In this document: positions 57,330 to 64,000 of the stretch, one piece after another | Position numbering within the stretch: position 1 is the first letter of the stretch | Layout of the letters: each line of letters opens with the position of its first letter | From: Alteromonas aestuariivivens | Lineage (GTDB): Bacteria; Pseudomonadota; Gammaproteobacteria; Enterobacterales; Alteromonadaceae | DNA length: 64,000 nucleotides | Assembly: GCF_003367475.1 (NCBI RefSeq) | Contig: NZ_QRHA01000012.1 | Location: 47,353-111,352 of the forward strand | Direction of reading: 5' to 3' | The notes under the pieces: model-generated | Database searches by the model: none | Told to the model about the DNA's origin: nothing | The model's input: only the letters and a program-made list of their open reading frames with translations | Position numbers and translations under genes: made by a program

Positions 57330-57364
57330 AAGCCGAGTTATTGTGGTACTCGGCTTGTTTGTTT
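57330..57364 (+). terminator. Terminator after the propeller lipoprotein
   Basis: AAGCCGAGT (57330-57338) pairs with ACTCGGCTT (57348-57356), followed by a T-rich tail. Confidence 0.75.
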
Positions 57365-57410
57365 GAAACATAAAAGCGATCGCGAATTCAACTCCGAAGT
57401 GCACCACTCG

Positions 57411-57758
57411 CTAAGTTAGGCAGCCTTGCGTATTCGCTGGGGGCGAATAATTCAATGAACTTTGTGGCCGAACATGGTTGTAATGATCGCGCCACAGGTG
57501 AATTTCCTCTCGGGCTTCGTACAGGCTACTGAACCAATACTGATTCAAACAGGCGTCGCGGAATTTCCCGTTGAAGCTTTCCACGAAGGCATCCTGTATT
57601 GGCTTTCCGGGCTGAATGAAGTTGAGTTTGACCTGCCATTCCTTAGACCAAAAGAACATCGCCTTACTGGTGAATTCGGTCCCGTTGTCACAGACTATCG
57701 AAGCCGGACGTTTTCGCTGGCTCATGAGTTCGGTCAGAAAACGGGCTACCCAGTGGCC
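57411..57758 (-). pseudogene. IS3-family transposase OrfB, C-terminal remnant
   Basis: The last 116 or so residues of an IS3-type integrase: ASIVCDNGTEFTSKAMFFWS with the second catalytic Asp, IQPGKPIQDAFVESFNGKFR with the Glu, and HYNHVRPQSSLNYSPPA. The 5' two thirds, including the first Asp, are missing. It is cut off at about 57758 by the left end of another IS3-type copy in the opposite direction. The open frame continues upstream only by chance into other sequence. Confidence 0.85.
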
Positions 57759-57915
57759 GTGTCCAATTCCCCTAAACTGAGGCAGATTTAATTGGAGTTT
57801 TCTGCAATGATTAACGCAGGAGACGACTATGAAAAAATCACGTTTTACAGAATCACAGATCATCGCTGTCCTTAAAGAGGTCGATGTCGCGAATAAACTC
57901 AAAGCCAGTTGCTGA
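57759..57915 (+). mobile_element. IS3-family left-end remnant with orfA start
   Basis: Begins with the probable terminal repeat TGTCCAATTCCCCTAAACTG. AGGAG and an ATG at 57829 start a 28-codon frame, MKKSRFTESQIIAVLKEVD, the standard OrfA helix-turn-helix start. It is interrupted by a stop at 57913. The rest of orfA and all of orfB are missing. Orientation is opposite to the neighbouring OrfB remnant. Confidence 0.8.
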
Positions 57916-58077
57916 TCTGAGTCATTTTTCATCCACAATTCCATGGGTGACAAATTGATGTGGCGACCCGTAGACGCATATTCATTCTTGAGAAAACGTG
58001 GGTATCCCTTCATTGTTCAGAATGTTTTTGGCATGCCTGACAAGCACTGCACTTTCATTTGGATAAACCATTCTCAT
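57905..58077 (-). pseudogene. Frameshifted, truncated DUF2007-like protein gene
   Basis: From the ATG at 58077, with AGGGA eight bases upstream, one frame reads MRMVYPNESAVLVRHAKNIL then NNEGIPTF before a stop. Removing one T from the TTTT run at 57996-57993 restores FLKNEYASTGRHINLSP then MELWMKNDSDQQLA. The two parts together match the DUF2007 (putative signal transducing protein) pattern: a MxxVY start, LL-AEGI-type core, NEY motif and late W-V. The C-terminus runs into the IS3 remnant. A sequencing error in the T run is possible, but the truncation is independent of it. Confidence 0.7.
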
Positions 58078-58203
58078 GTTAATTATCCCTAACCACCGAA
58101 TTCCTGAAATACTTAGTCATTGAGCAAAAGCATAGCAGTGAATGAACCAAGGGTATTTTGTCAAAACATCTGACCTTTCAATGTGATTTTTGTCGGCGCT
58201 TAC

Positions 58204-58232
58204 CAAAAAGGCCCGTCAGAGGTTAACGGGCC
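58204..58232 (-). terminator. Intrinsic terminator of the GH2 gene
   Basis: On the minus strand GGCCCGT pairs with ACGGGCC around a nine-base loop, and a run of five T residues follows. It starts 21 bases after the stop codon. Confidence 0.82.
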
Positions 58233-58253
58233 GGGATTAAAAATGGAAAAGCG

Positions 58254-61200
58254 CTACTCTAAAGTGAACTGGTCGATGTTAGGGCCGCTTTCACCAAGGG
58301 TTCTAAATTCAATATGATTAGCGCCTTTCACTAACTTGAATTCGGCAACCGCCTGTTCACTCCATTTGCTGTCCCAACTGCCAGTGGGTTCAAATTCAAT
58401 GACACCCGCCTTTTCGTTGTTGATATAAATTGCCAGTGGGCGTTTAGAGGTTTTATCGTTGTGGGTATAGCGGAATACCGCTTTGTACACGCCCTCTTCA
58501 CCGTCATTTTCGTGATACCAGTACAATGAACCTTCTTTGTTATTGAACTGGGCATACGCGCCACCATGCACGCCATGAGCGTCGAGAACGGCTTCTGCGC
58601 CCCCTTTAAACTCAGCCGCTTCACCTTGCATTGACAGGCCTCGGCCTACCCACATGTTGGCGGAGTTCTCATCACCCCAAAATATACCCACACCCTCACC
58701 AAAGCTTTGTTGCATGGTCAGAATCACTTTGCCTTGCTGTATGACTTTTGCGTAAACCGTATCTCCGTCTTTTACACTGAAGGGTTTTTCGTAGGCGATC
58801 ATTTCTGCGGCGTAAGCATCATTGATTGCGTAGTAGATGTCCACGGCTGGCATTTGACTATGCGCACTGTCGGTTAATGGCAATTGCTGTACGTCAATCT
58901 GTACCTGATTAGAGAGGCGCAGCGCTTCGTCACCCACTATGGCACCTATGGTGGCGTATTCCGCCGCTTCTGGGTATTTAACCTCTACAAACGCTCGGGT
59001 TTTACCCATAAACAAAGGCCGGTAGTTGGCTCGAACCCGATTAGTGTGTTCATACGGCGAGCCGCTTTCCAGTGCTTTTACTTTTACACCGTCGGTGAAG
59101 TGGTAGTAAACGTTATGCGCCCCGTAGGGGTAGAACTCCTGCTTTTTATCTATGGTTTCTGACGAAATCACTTTTGCATTGTCGAAACCGGACTCGGCAG
59201 CAAAGGTTTCTACCTGATGTTTTAAGCCGGCTGGTGCATCTGCCGTAGTCAAGGTTTTTTCCAGTACTTTTTGGCCGTCTTTGTAGCCTACTGCGGTCAG
59301 TGTGCCCGGCTGCCAGGGTACAAACCACTCACATTGCATTTCTTCGGCTTTGCGACCTGGTTTGTCACGGCCCAATGATTGGCCGTTAAGGAACAATTCC
59401 ACTTCGTCCAGATTTGAGTAAACCCATACCGGAATTTCAGTGCCCGGTTCCATGGTGGGGTGAGTCCAGCTCGGCAGAATATGCAGCGATGGCTCGTCAG
59501 ACCATTGACTGCGGTAAAAGTGGAACAGGTCTTTTTTAAAGCCCGCTAAATCCAATGCGCCACCCATAAAAGCGATGAAGGGCCAGCCCCCATGGGCCAA
59601 ACCTGCTTCACCGTGGTAGTCAAACCCTGTCCAGCGGAAATGGCCTGAATGATGAGGCAAGTCGCGGGCCATCTCCCAGTTCTTGCGCGCACTAATGCGT
59701 ACTGTTGCGTTATCGTAAGAGGAATTTAAGTGTTGTTTTTGGTTTGCCCAGTTTTTAGGATCGTTCCAGTCGTAAAAGAAGATCTCTTTGTCAGTGATAT
59801 TGGGTAAGTCAAACACATTGTCTTTTGGCCCATCACGCCACCACGTTTGAGTGCGGTAATAACCCCGCGTTTGCCAGGTATGTGGGGCTTCTGTTGAAAC
59901 AAAGGGGCGGTCGAAACGGCGATTAAAAAAGCTCTTGCCTTCGGAGCCGCCGTTAATGCCAACCACATCCATGCCATCCTTGTTGGTGGAGCCCGAGGTG
60001 ACCAGGCGCGTCGGATCAAGTTCCTTAACCGCTTTCACCAGTTCCGGGGCAATTTCACCGTGGGTTTCATTCCCCACACTATAAATAATGATCGACGGAT
60101 GATTGCGATTACGGGTTACCCACTCTTTTAAATCGGTATTCCACCATTTATCAAAGTGATGTGCTCCATAGTCATGCAGCGCTTTTTGTTTCCAGCCGTC
60201 AAAAATCTCATCCATCAGCATTAAACCCAGCTCGTCGGCCAAGTCATAAAACATCGGAGGATAGGGGTTGTGACCAAGGCGAATGGTGTTTACCCCCATG
60301 TCTTTAAGCAACTGCAGTTTCCAGCGTAACAGTGGTTTGGTCCATGCCCCACCAACAGGGCCACCTTCGTAATGCTCAGCCACCCCTTGAATTTTGACGT
60401 TCTTGCCATTGATCCAGAATCCGGTATCGGTTTTCCACGCGATTTCACGTACACCAAAGTTGGTGCTATCGCTGTCAATTGCTTTGCCGTTGTGCAGTAA
60501 CTCCACGTTTAAGTTATAGAGATAGGCATCATGTGGGTTCCAGCGCTTGGCATCCTTGAGTTCAAAAGAGAACTGGTAGGTGTTGTTTTGTTTCAGCTCT
60601 GCCAGTGATGACTCACCAGATAGAACCTCAGCACCGCTCTGATCAACCACGCGATAATGCACGTCATAATCGCCCGCGCTATCAACCGTTTTACTGAGTT
60701 CAAATGCCGTTTGTACCTGCGTTTTTGCGCCAACCACAGGCGTATGTACAAACAGCGAGTTGCGCTTGATATGGGTTGGGTCAACCACCACCAATCTAAC
60801 CGGAGCGTAGATGCCACCCGGGTGATACCAGCGTGCCGACGGTTGCAGTTCATTATCAACACGCACGCTAATCACGTTATCGTCGCGATTCAGGTGCTCG
60901 GTAATGTCGTACTGAAAGCTAATGTAACCGTAGGGACGGCTGCCGAGCAGTTGGCCATTTATCCAGACTTCGCTATTCATGTAGACACCGTCAAACTGGA
61001 TAAATACCTGTTTGCCCTGCCAGTTATGATCGTAAGCAAAGTGCTTGCGGTACCAAGCCAGGCCACCACCATGATTGCCGCCAAATTGCTTCTGCGAGCC
61101 GTCTTTACTCACCCCTTCCTCAAAAATATAGTCATGCGGCACATCTAACACAGCCCAGCCGCTGTCATTATGCTGCTGGTTTTTGTAGGCGCTGTGGTCG

Positions 61201-61358
61201 CCGAGTTTGAATTTCCAGTTGTGATTAAAGTTGATTTCCTGTCTGGCACTGTTGCCATCCGAAGCATTGGCTGATGTCATTGCCAATACCCCAACCATCA
61301 ATACCATCAACACAGTGGTTTTTTGAGAAAGCCATGCAATGGGCTCAACTGATCTCAT
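58254..61358 (-). CDS. Secreted GH2 family beta-galactosidase-like glycoside hydrolase
   Basis: 1034 residues from the ATG at 61358, preceded by AAGGTATAGGA; an ATG 14 codons earlier is also open. A Sec signal ends at ...TSANA. Layout: jelly-roll sugar-binding domain (about 40-200), Ig-like domain (about 205-305), TIM barrel (about 310-610) with acid/base E431 in SVGNETHGE and candidate nucleophile E490 in FVSTEAPHTW. Next is FRWTGFDYHGE, then a DUF4982-like C-domain (about 640-735, VWVYSNLDEVELFLNGQSLG). The C-terminal CBM-like module ends FRTLGESGPNIDQFTLE. Likely removes beta-galactosyl or related residues from a marine polysaccharide; agar-type substrates are a guess. No transporter or other glycosidase is adjacent. 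Confidence 0.88.
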   Translation of the reverse strand: MRSVEPIAWLSQKTTVLMVLMVGVLAMTSANASDGNSARQEINFNHNWKFKLGDHSAYKNQQHNDSGWAVLDVPHDYIFEEGVSKDGSQKQFGGNHGGGLAWYRKHFAYDHNWQGKQVFIQFDGVYMNSEVWINGQLLGSRPYGYISFQYDITEHLNRDDNVISVRVDNELQPSARWYHPGGIYAPVRLVVVDPTHIKRNSLFVHTPVVGAKTQVQTAFELSKTVDSAGDYDVHYRVVDQSGAEVLSGESSLAELKQNNTYQFSFELKDAKRWNPHDAYLYNLNVELLHNGKAIDSDSTNFGVREIAWKTDTGFWINGKNVKIQGVAEHYEGGPVGGAWTKPLLRWKLQLLKDMGVNTIRLGHNPYPPMFYDLADELGLMLMDEIFDGWKQKALHDYGAHHFDKWWNTDLKEWVTRNRNHPSIIIYSVGNETHGEIAPELVKAVKELDPTRLVTSGSTNKDGMDVVGINGGSEGKSFFNRRFDRPFVSTEAPHTWQTRGYYRTQTWWRDGPKDNVFDLPNITDKEIFFYDWNDPKNWANQKQHLNSSYDNATVRISARKNWEMARDLPHHSGHFRWTGFDYHGEAGLAHGGWPFIAFMGGALDLAGFKKDLFHFYRSQWSDEPSLHILPSWTHPTMEPGTEIPVWVYSNLDEVELFLNGQSLGRDKPGRKAEEMQCEWFVPWQPGTLTAVGYKDGQKVLEKTLTTADAPAGLKHQVETFAAESGFDNAKVISSETIDKKQEFYPYGAHNVYYHFTDGVKVKALESGSPYEHTNRVRANYRPLFMGKTRAFVEVKYPEAAEYATIGAIVGDEALRLSNQVQIDVQQLPLTDSAHSQMPAVDIYYAINDAYAAEMIAYEKPFSVKDGDTVYAKVIQQGKVILTMQQSFGEGVGIFWGDENSANMWVGRGLSMQGEAAEFKGGAEAVLDAHGVHGGAYAQFNNKEGSLYWYHENDGEEGVYKAVFRYTHNDKTSKRPLAIYINNEKAGVIEFEPTGSWDSKWSEQAVAEFKLVKGANHIEFRTLGESGPNIDQFTLE

Positions 61359-61732
61359 TTGTCCTATACCTTCTTGAGTGACCAATTTTACAAATTTCAT
61401 AACAGGCTCATGCTCAGCGTAAGCCTAATTGAATTTGTTCAAATAATGTCACAAATGAGCCAAATAGTCCTCACTTATGATTTAAATTGATTAAAAATAT
61501 TAACTTGTTGTTTAACATGATTGTTGTCGGGTGTTCGGAACAGGGTAGGGGCGTAAGTTGTTTTCAGTTCTATCAGGCATCCAGGTGTCTGGAAATTAAT
61601 TACTTTTTGCTGTGATATTGTCTTGCTGAAAATACAATTGACCCAGATCAATAAATATTTAACTTACAGTATTGCATATAATTCAAGTTGGTATAAAATC
61701 GCATACCTTTTTTGTCTTTAGCGTAGTAAAAA
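61359..61732. other. AT-rich divergent intergenic region, GH2 / repeat protein
   Basis: About 370 bases between divergent genes. A TATAAT at 61677-61682 could serve as -10 for the right-hand gene, but no good -35 is seen. A TGTGA half-site near 61450 on the minus strand is only half of a CRP site. No gene is supported here. Confidence 0.5.
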
Positions 61733-64000
61733 ATGTACCCAGTAGTAGGATGTTTGGGGAAAATCACGTTTTCTTTGTTGCTGTTTGCTTCATTTGTAGT
61801 TCACTCTGAAACCACAACCGTTTCGGTAGGATTTGAAAACGGTTTGCTCGGTGAATATTCCAATAACGCCCACCAACCAATCAATGTTAATACGTTCTCA
61901 ACCTTGGGAATCACAAGCGCGATCATTAGTCAGGAATCGGACAATGGTCAGTTTGGGGGAACTCAAGGTAACGATTATGCGGTAGATGTCACATTTTTGT
62001 TTGATGATGGCACAACAGTAACATTTGACGGGGCAGTAAACTGGCGGGATACCAAAGGCTCCACCATTCATGGCTTTGGTATTATTACAGAATCAGTGGT
62101 CGATGACGGTACCGATTATGTAGCCTCTTCAGGTTATGAAGTCAGCTACCTCATGCAGAGTATCAGCAGCGATTTTGTATACGAGGATTACGGTTCCATC
62201 TCTGGAGGAAACGCGGCACAGAGTGGTTTGCTAGATGCACTTAATGAATATCTGGCCTACGTTTCTGAAAATCCAGGCACAGAGCCATCAAGTTTAGGCA
62301 CAACAATAAGTTCGTCAGAGACAGAGATCTCTGCGGATGGTGCTAGTACATCAACCATTACCGTTCAGTTGAAAGACATCAATGGTAATGATCTCACTGA
62401 CGGCGGCCATACCGTAACTTTGACCACCGACGCTGGGACGCTGAGTAGCGTTACTGACAACGGAGATGGGACTTACACCGCCACGCTGACGTCTTCTGCA
62501 TCTGTTGAAACTGCGACAATCAGTGGAACACTCAATGATGAAACCATCCTGGATACCGAATCTGTATCTTTTGTCAAAGCAAACACAGATCCTGTTGCGG
62601 ATGATCAGTCCGTATCTTTGGATGAAAATACCTCATTGGCTATTATGCTTACCGGCTCAGACAGCGACGATGACACTTTATCGTATATTGTGGTTACGAA
62701 TCCCGAAAACGGTGTACTTAGCGGAACCGCTCCCAATTTAACCTATACGCCGGATACCAACTTCTCCGGCGCTGACAGTTTTACCTTTAGTGTGAATGAT
62801 GGCACCGTTGATTCATCAACGGCGACGGTATCGATTACCGTCAATAACGTTGTAGTGATAAACAATGCGCCGGTTGCGGTGGCCGACAGTTACAGTGTGA
62901 CTGAAGGTGGCACTCTGAACGGCACCTCGGTACTGAGTAATGACACCGACGCCGAGAGCGACAGCCTGACGGCCGTTCAGGTTAGTAGCCCGGCCAACGG
63001 CAGCTTAACCCTGAACAGAGACGGCACCTTTACTTACGTGCACGACGGTGGGGAAACTACGTCTGACAGCTTTACCTACCAGGCCAACGATGGCAGTAGC
63101 AATTCCAACACCGTAACGGTGACGATTTCCATTACGGCGGAAAATGATGCCCCAGTGGCGGTGGCCGACAGTTACAGTGTGACTGAAGGTGGCACTCTGA
63201 ACGGCACCTCGGTACTGAGCAACGACACCGACGCCGAGAGCGACAGCCTGTCTGCGATTCAAATCAGCAGCCCGGCTAACGGCAGCTTAACCCTGAACAG
63301 AGACGGCACCTTTACTTACGTGCACGACGGTGGGGAAACTACGTCTGACAGCTTTACCTACCAGGCCAACGACGGCAGTAGCAATTCCAACACCGTAACG
63401 GTCAGCATTTCCATTACGGCAGACAACGATGCCCCAGTGGCGGTGGCCGACAGTTACAGTGTGACTGAAGGTGGCACTCTGAACGGCACCTCGGTACTGA
63501 GCAACGACACCGACGCCGAGAGCGACAGCCTGTCTGCGATTCAAATCAGCAGCCCGGCTAACGGCAGCTTAACCCTGAACAGAGACGGCACCTTTACTTA
63601 CGTGCACGACGGTGGGGAAACTACGTCTGACAGCTTTACCTACCAGGCCAACGACGGCAGTAGCAATTCCAACACCGTAACGGTGACGATTTCCATTACG
63701 GCGGAAAATGATGCGCCGGTGGCGGTGGCCGACAGTTACAGTGTGACTGAAGGTGGCACTCTGAACGGCACCTCGGTACTGAGCAACGACACCGACGCCG
63801 AGAGCGACAGCCTGTCTGCGATTCAAATCAGCAGCCCGGCTAACGGCAGCTTAACCCTGAACAGCGACGGCACCTTTACTTACGTGCACGACGGTGGGGA
63901 AACTACGTCTGACAGCTTTACCTACCAGGCCAACGACGGCAGTAGCACTTCCAACACCGTAACGGTCAGCATTTCCATTACGGCAGACAACGATGCCCCA
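61733..64000 (+). CDS. Giant Ig/cadherin-like repeat protein (adhesin-like), 5' part
   Basis: 756 codons with no stop, open at the right edge. A Sec signal (about 1-25, ITFSLLLFASFVVHS) is followed by a unique domain (about 26-175, TVSVGFENGLLGEYS). Next comes an invasin-type Big_1 domain (about 185-280, ISADGASTSTITVQLKD, TYTATLTSS). A cadherin-like/tandem-95 domain (about 285-375, PVADDQSVSLDENTSLAI) follows. Then four 94-residue copies begin APVAVADSYSVTEGGTLNGT, and a fifth starts at 63995. Such proteins are large secreted adhesins or biofilm matrix proteins, often with a C-terminal type I secretion signal, which would lie outside. An N-terminal signal argues for a Sec route instead. No clear ribosome-binding site is seen. 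Confidence 0.85.
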   Translation, partial: MYPVVGCLGKITFSLLLFASFVVHSETTTVSVGFENGLLGEYSNNAHQPINVNTFSTLGITSAIISQESDNGQFGGTQGNDYAVDVTFLFDDGTTVTFDGAVNWRDTKGSTIHGFGIITESVVDDGTDYVASSGYEVSYLMQSISSDFVYEDYGSISGGNAAQSGLLDALNEYLAYVSENPGTEPSSLGTTISSSETEISADGASTSTITVQLKDINGNDLTDGGHTVTLTTDAGTLSSVTDNGDGTYTATLTSSASVETATISGTLNDETILDTESVSFVKANTDPVADDQSVSLDENTSLAIMLTGSDSDDDTLSYIVVTNPENGVLSGTAPNLTYTPDTNFSGADSFTFSVNDGTVDSSTATVSITVNNVVVINNAPVAVADSYSVTEGGTLNGTSVLSNDTDAESDSLTAVQVSSPANGSLTLNRDGTFTYVHDGGETTSDSFTYQANDGSSNSNTVTVTISITAENDAPVAVADSYSVTEGGTLNGTSVLSNDTDAESDSLSAIQISSPANGSLTLNRDGTFTYVHDGGETTSDSFTYQANDGSSNSNTVTVSISITADNDAPVAVADSYSVTEGGTLNGTSVLSNDTDAESDSLSAIQISSPANGSLTLNRDGTFTYVHDGGETTSDSFTYQANDGSSNSNTVTVTISITAENDAPVAVADSYSVTEGGTLNGTSVLSNDTDAESDSLSAIQISSPANGSLTLNSDGTFTYVHDGGETTSDSFTYQANDGSSTSNTVTVSISITADNDAP
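62867..63994 (+). repeat. Four tandem 282-bp coding repeats
   Basis: Units start at 62867, 63149, 63431 and 63713 (a fifth at 63995), all in frame (94 codons). Most of each unit is identical at the DNA level. Differences are few: LTAVQV in unit 1 versus LSAIQI in units 2-4; NSDG and STSN in unit 4; and an alternating end, TVTVTISITAEND in units 1 and 3 versus TVTVSISITADND in units 2 and 4. Confidence 0.95.

Noticed and set aside
57411..58013. Single 200-aa gene
   Set aside because: The translation is a chance join of a DUF2007 piece, antisense sequence and an IS3 OrfB tail, so it is split into separate remnants.
61430..61500. Possible CRP site upstream of the GH2 gene
   Set aside because: Only the TGTGA half matches; the other half of the TGTGA-N6-TCACA palindrome is missing.
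63005..63826. Three identical 85-codon minus-strand frames, looking like a repeated gene family
   Set aside because: They are antisense to the 282-bp coding repeats; the plus-strand adhesin frame runs through without stops.
62867..64000. CRISPR-like repeat array
   Set aside because: Repeats are 282 bp, contiguous, without spacers and in a coding frame.

Overview
The window looks like a chromosome segment of a marine-type gammaproteobacterium, probably in or near the Alteromonadales. This is an inference from several things: E. coli-like gene neighbourhoods (folX-yfcH, tesA/ybbA-ybbP, rnm/trp, truA-accD-folC-dedD-cvpA-purF, mltD-gloB/yafS, metG/apbC-dcd); a trp operon with trpG and trpD unfused but trpC and trpF fused, as in Vibrio and Shewanella; a MetJ-type operator; a GlyGly-CTERM protein; and secreted polysaccharide-active and adhesin-like proteins near the right end. 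No rRNA, CRISPR array or phage was seen.

From 1 to about 52.8 kb the region is dense housekeeping DNA. It starts with a truncated polysaccharide deacetylase and an M14 metallopeptidase. A MetJ operator with a 55-codon gene follows, then dusC, two coupled amidohydrolase genes, a periplasmic cyclophilin with a GlyGly-CTERM tail, tesA divergent from an ABC exporter (ybbA-ybbP), folX-yfcH, tqsA, and a PepSY/PhoP/PhoQ-like signalling operon. The centre is the tryptophan operon trpL-E-G-D-CF-B-A-yciI on the minus strand, with a complete Trp-codon attenuator. It is divergent from rnm-yciO-scpA-scpB-rluB. Next come a periplasmic solute-binding protein, a DUF445 protein, gpmA, a PhzF protein, truA, accD-folC-dedD, cvpA-purF, miaE, lpxH, ppiB, cysS, an unusual voltage-sensor-like membrane protein coupled to an ICMT-like enzyme, mltD, gloB, yafS, metG, apbC and dcd.

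A tRNA-Pro(GGG) gene at 52.7 kb marks a change. To its right gene density falls and the DNA becomes more AT-rich to about 57.4 kb. This accessory stretch holds a GIY-YIG-like protein with a coiled coil and zinc ribbon, an intact IS630-family element with TA target duplication, an orphan 70-aa protein and a beta-propeller lipoprotein. It also holds a pile-up of IS3-family remnants next to a frameshifted DUF2007 gene. The window ends with a large secreted GH2 enzyme and the first 756 codons of a giant Ig/cadherin-like repeat protein whose near-identical 282-bp repeats run off the right edge.

The observations most worth follow-up are the MetJ-operator-controlled 55-aa CxxC protein, the pore-less voltage-sensor protein, the GIY-YIG/coiled-coil/zinc-ribbon fusion beside the tRNA, the higher-order structure of the adhesin repeats, and the reconstruction of the broken DUF2007 gene.
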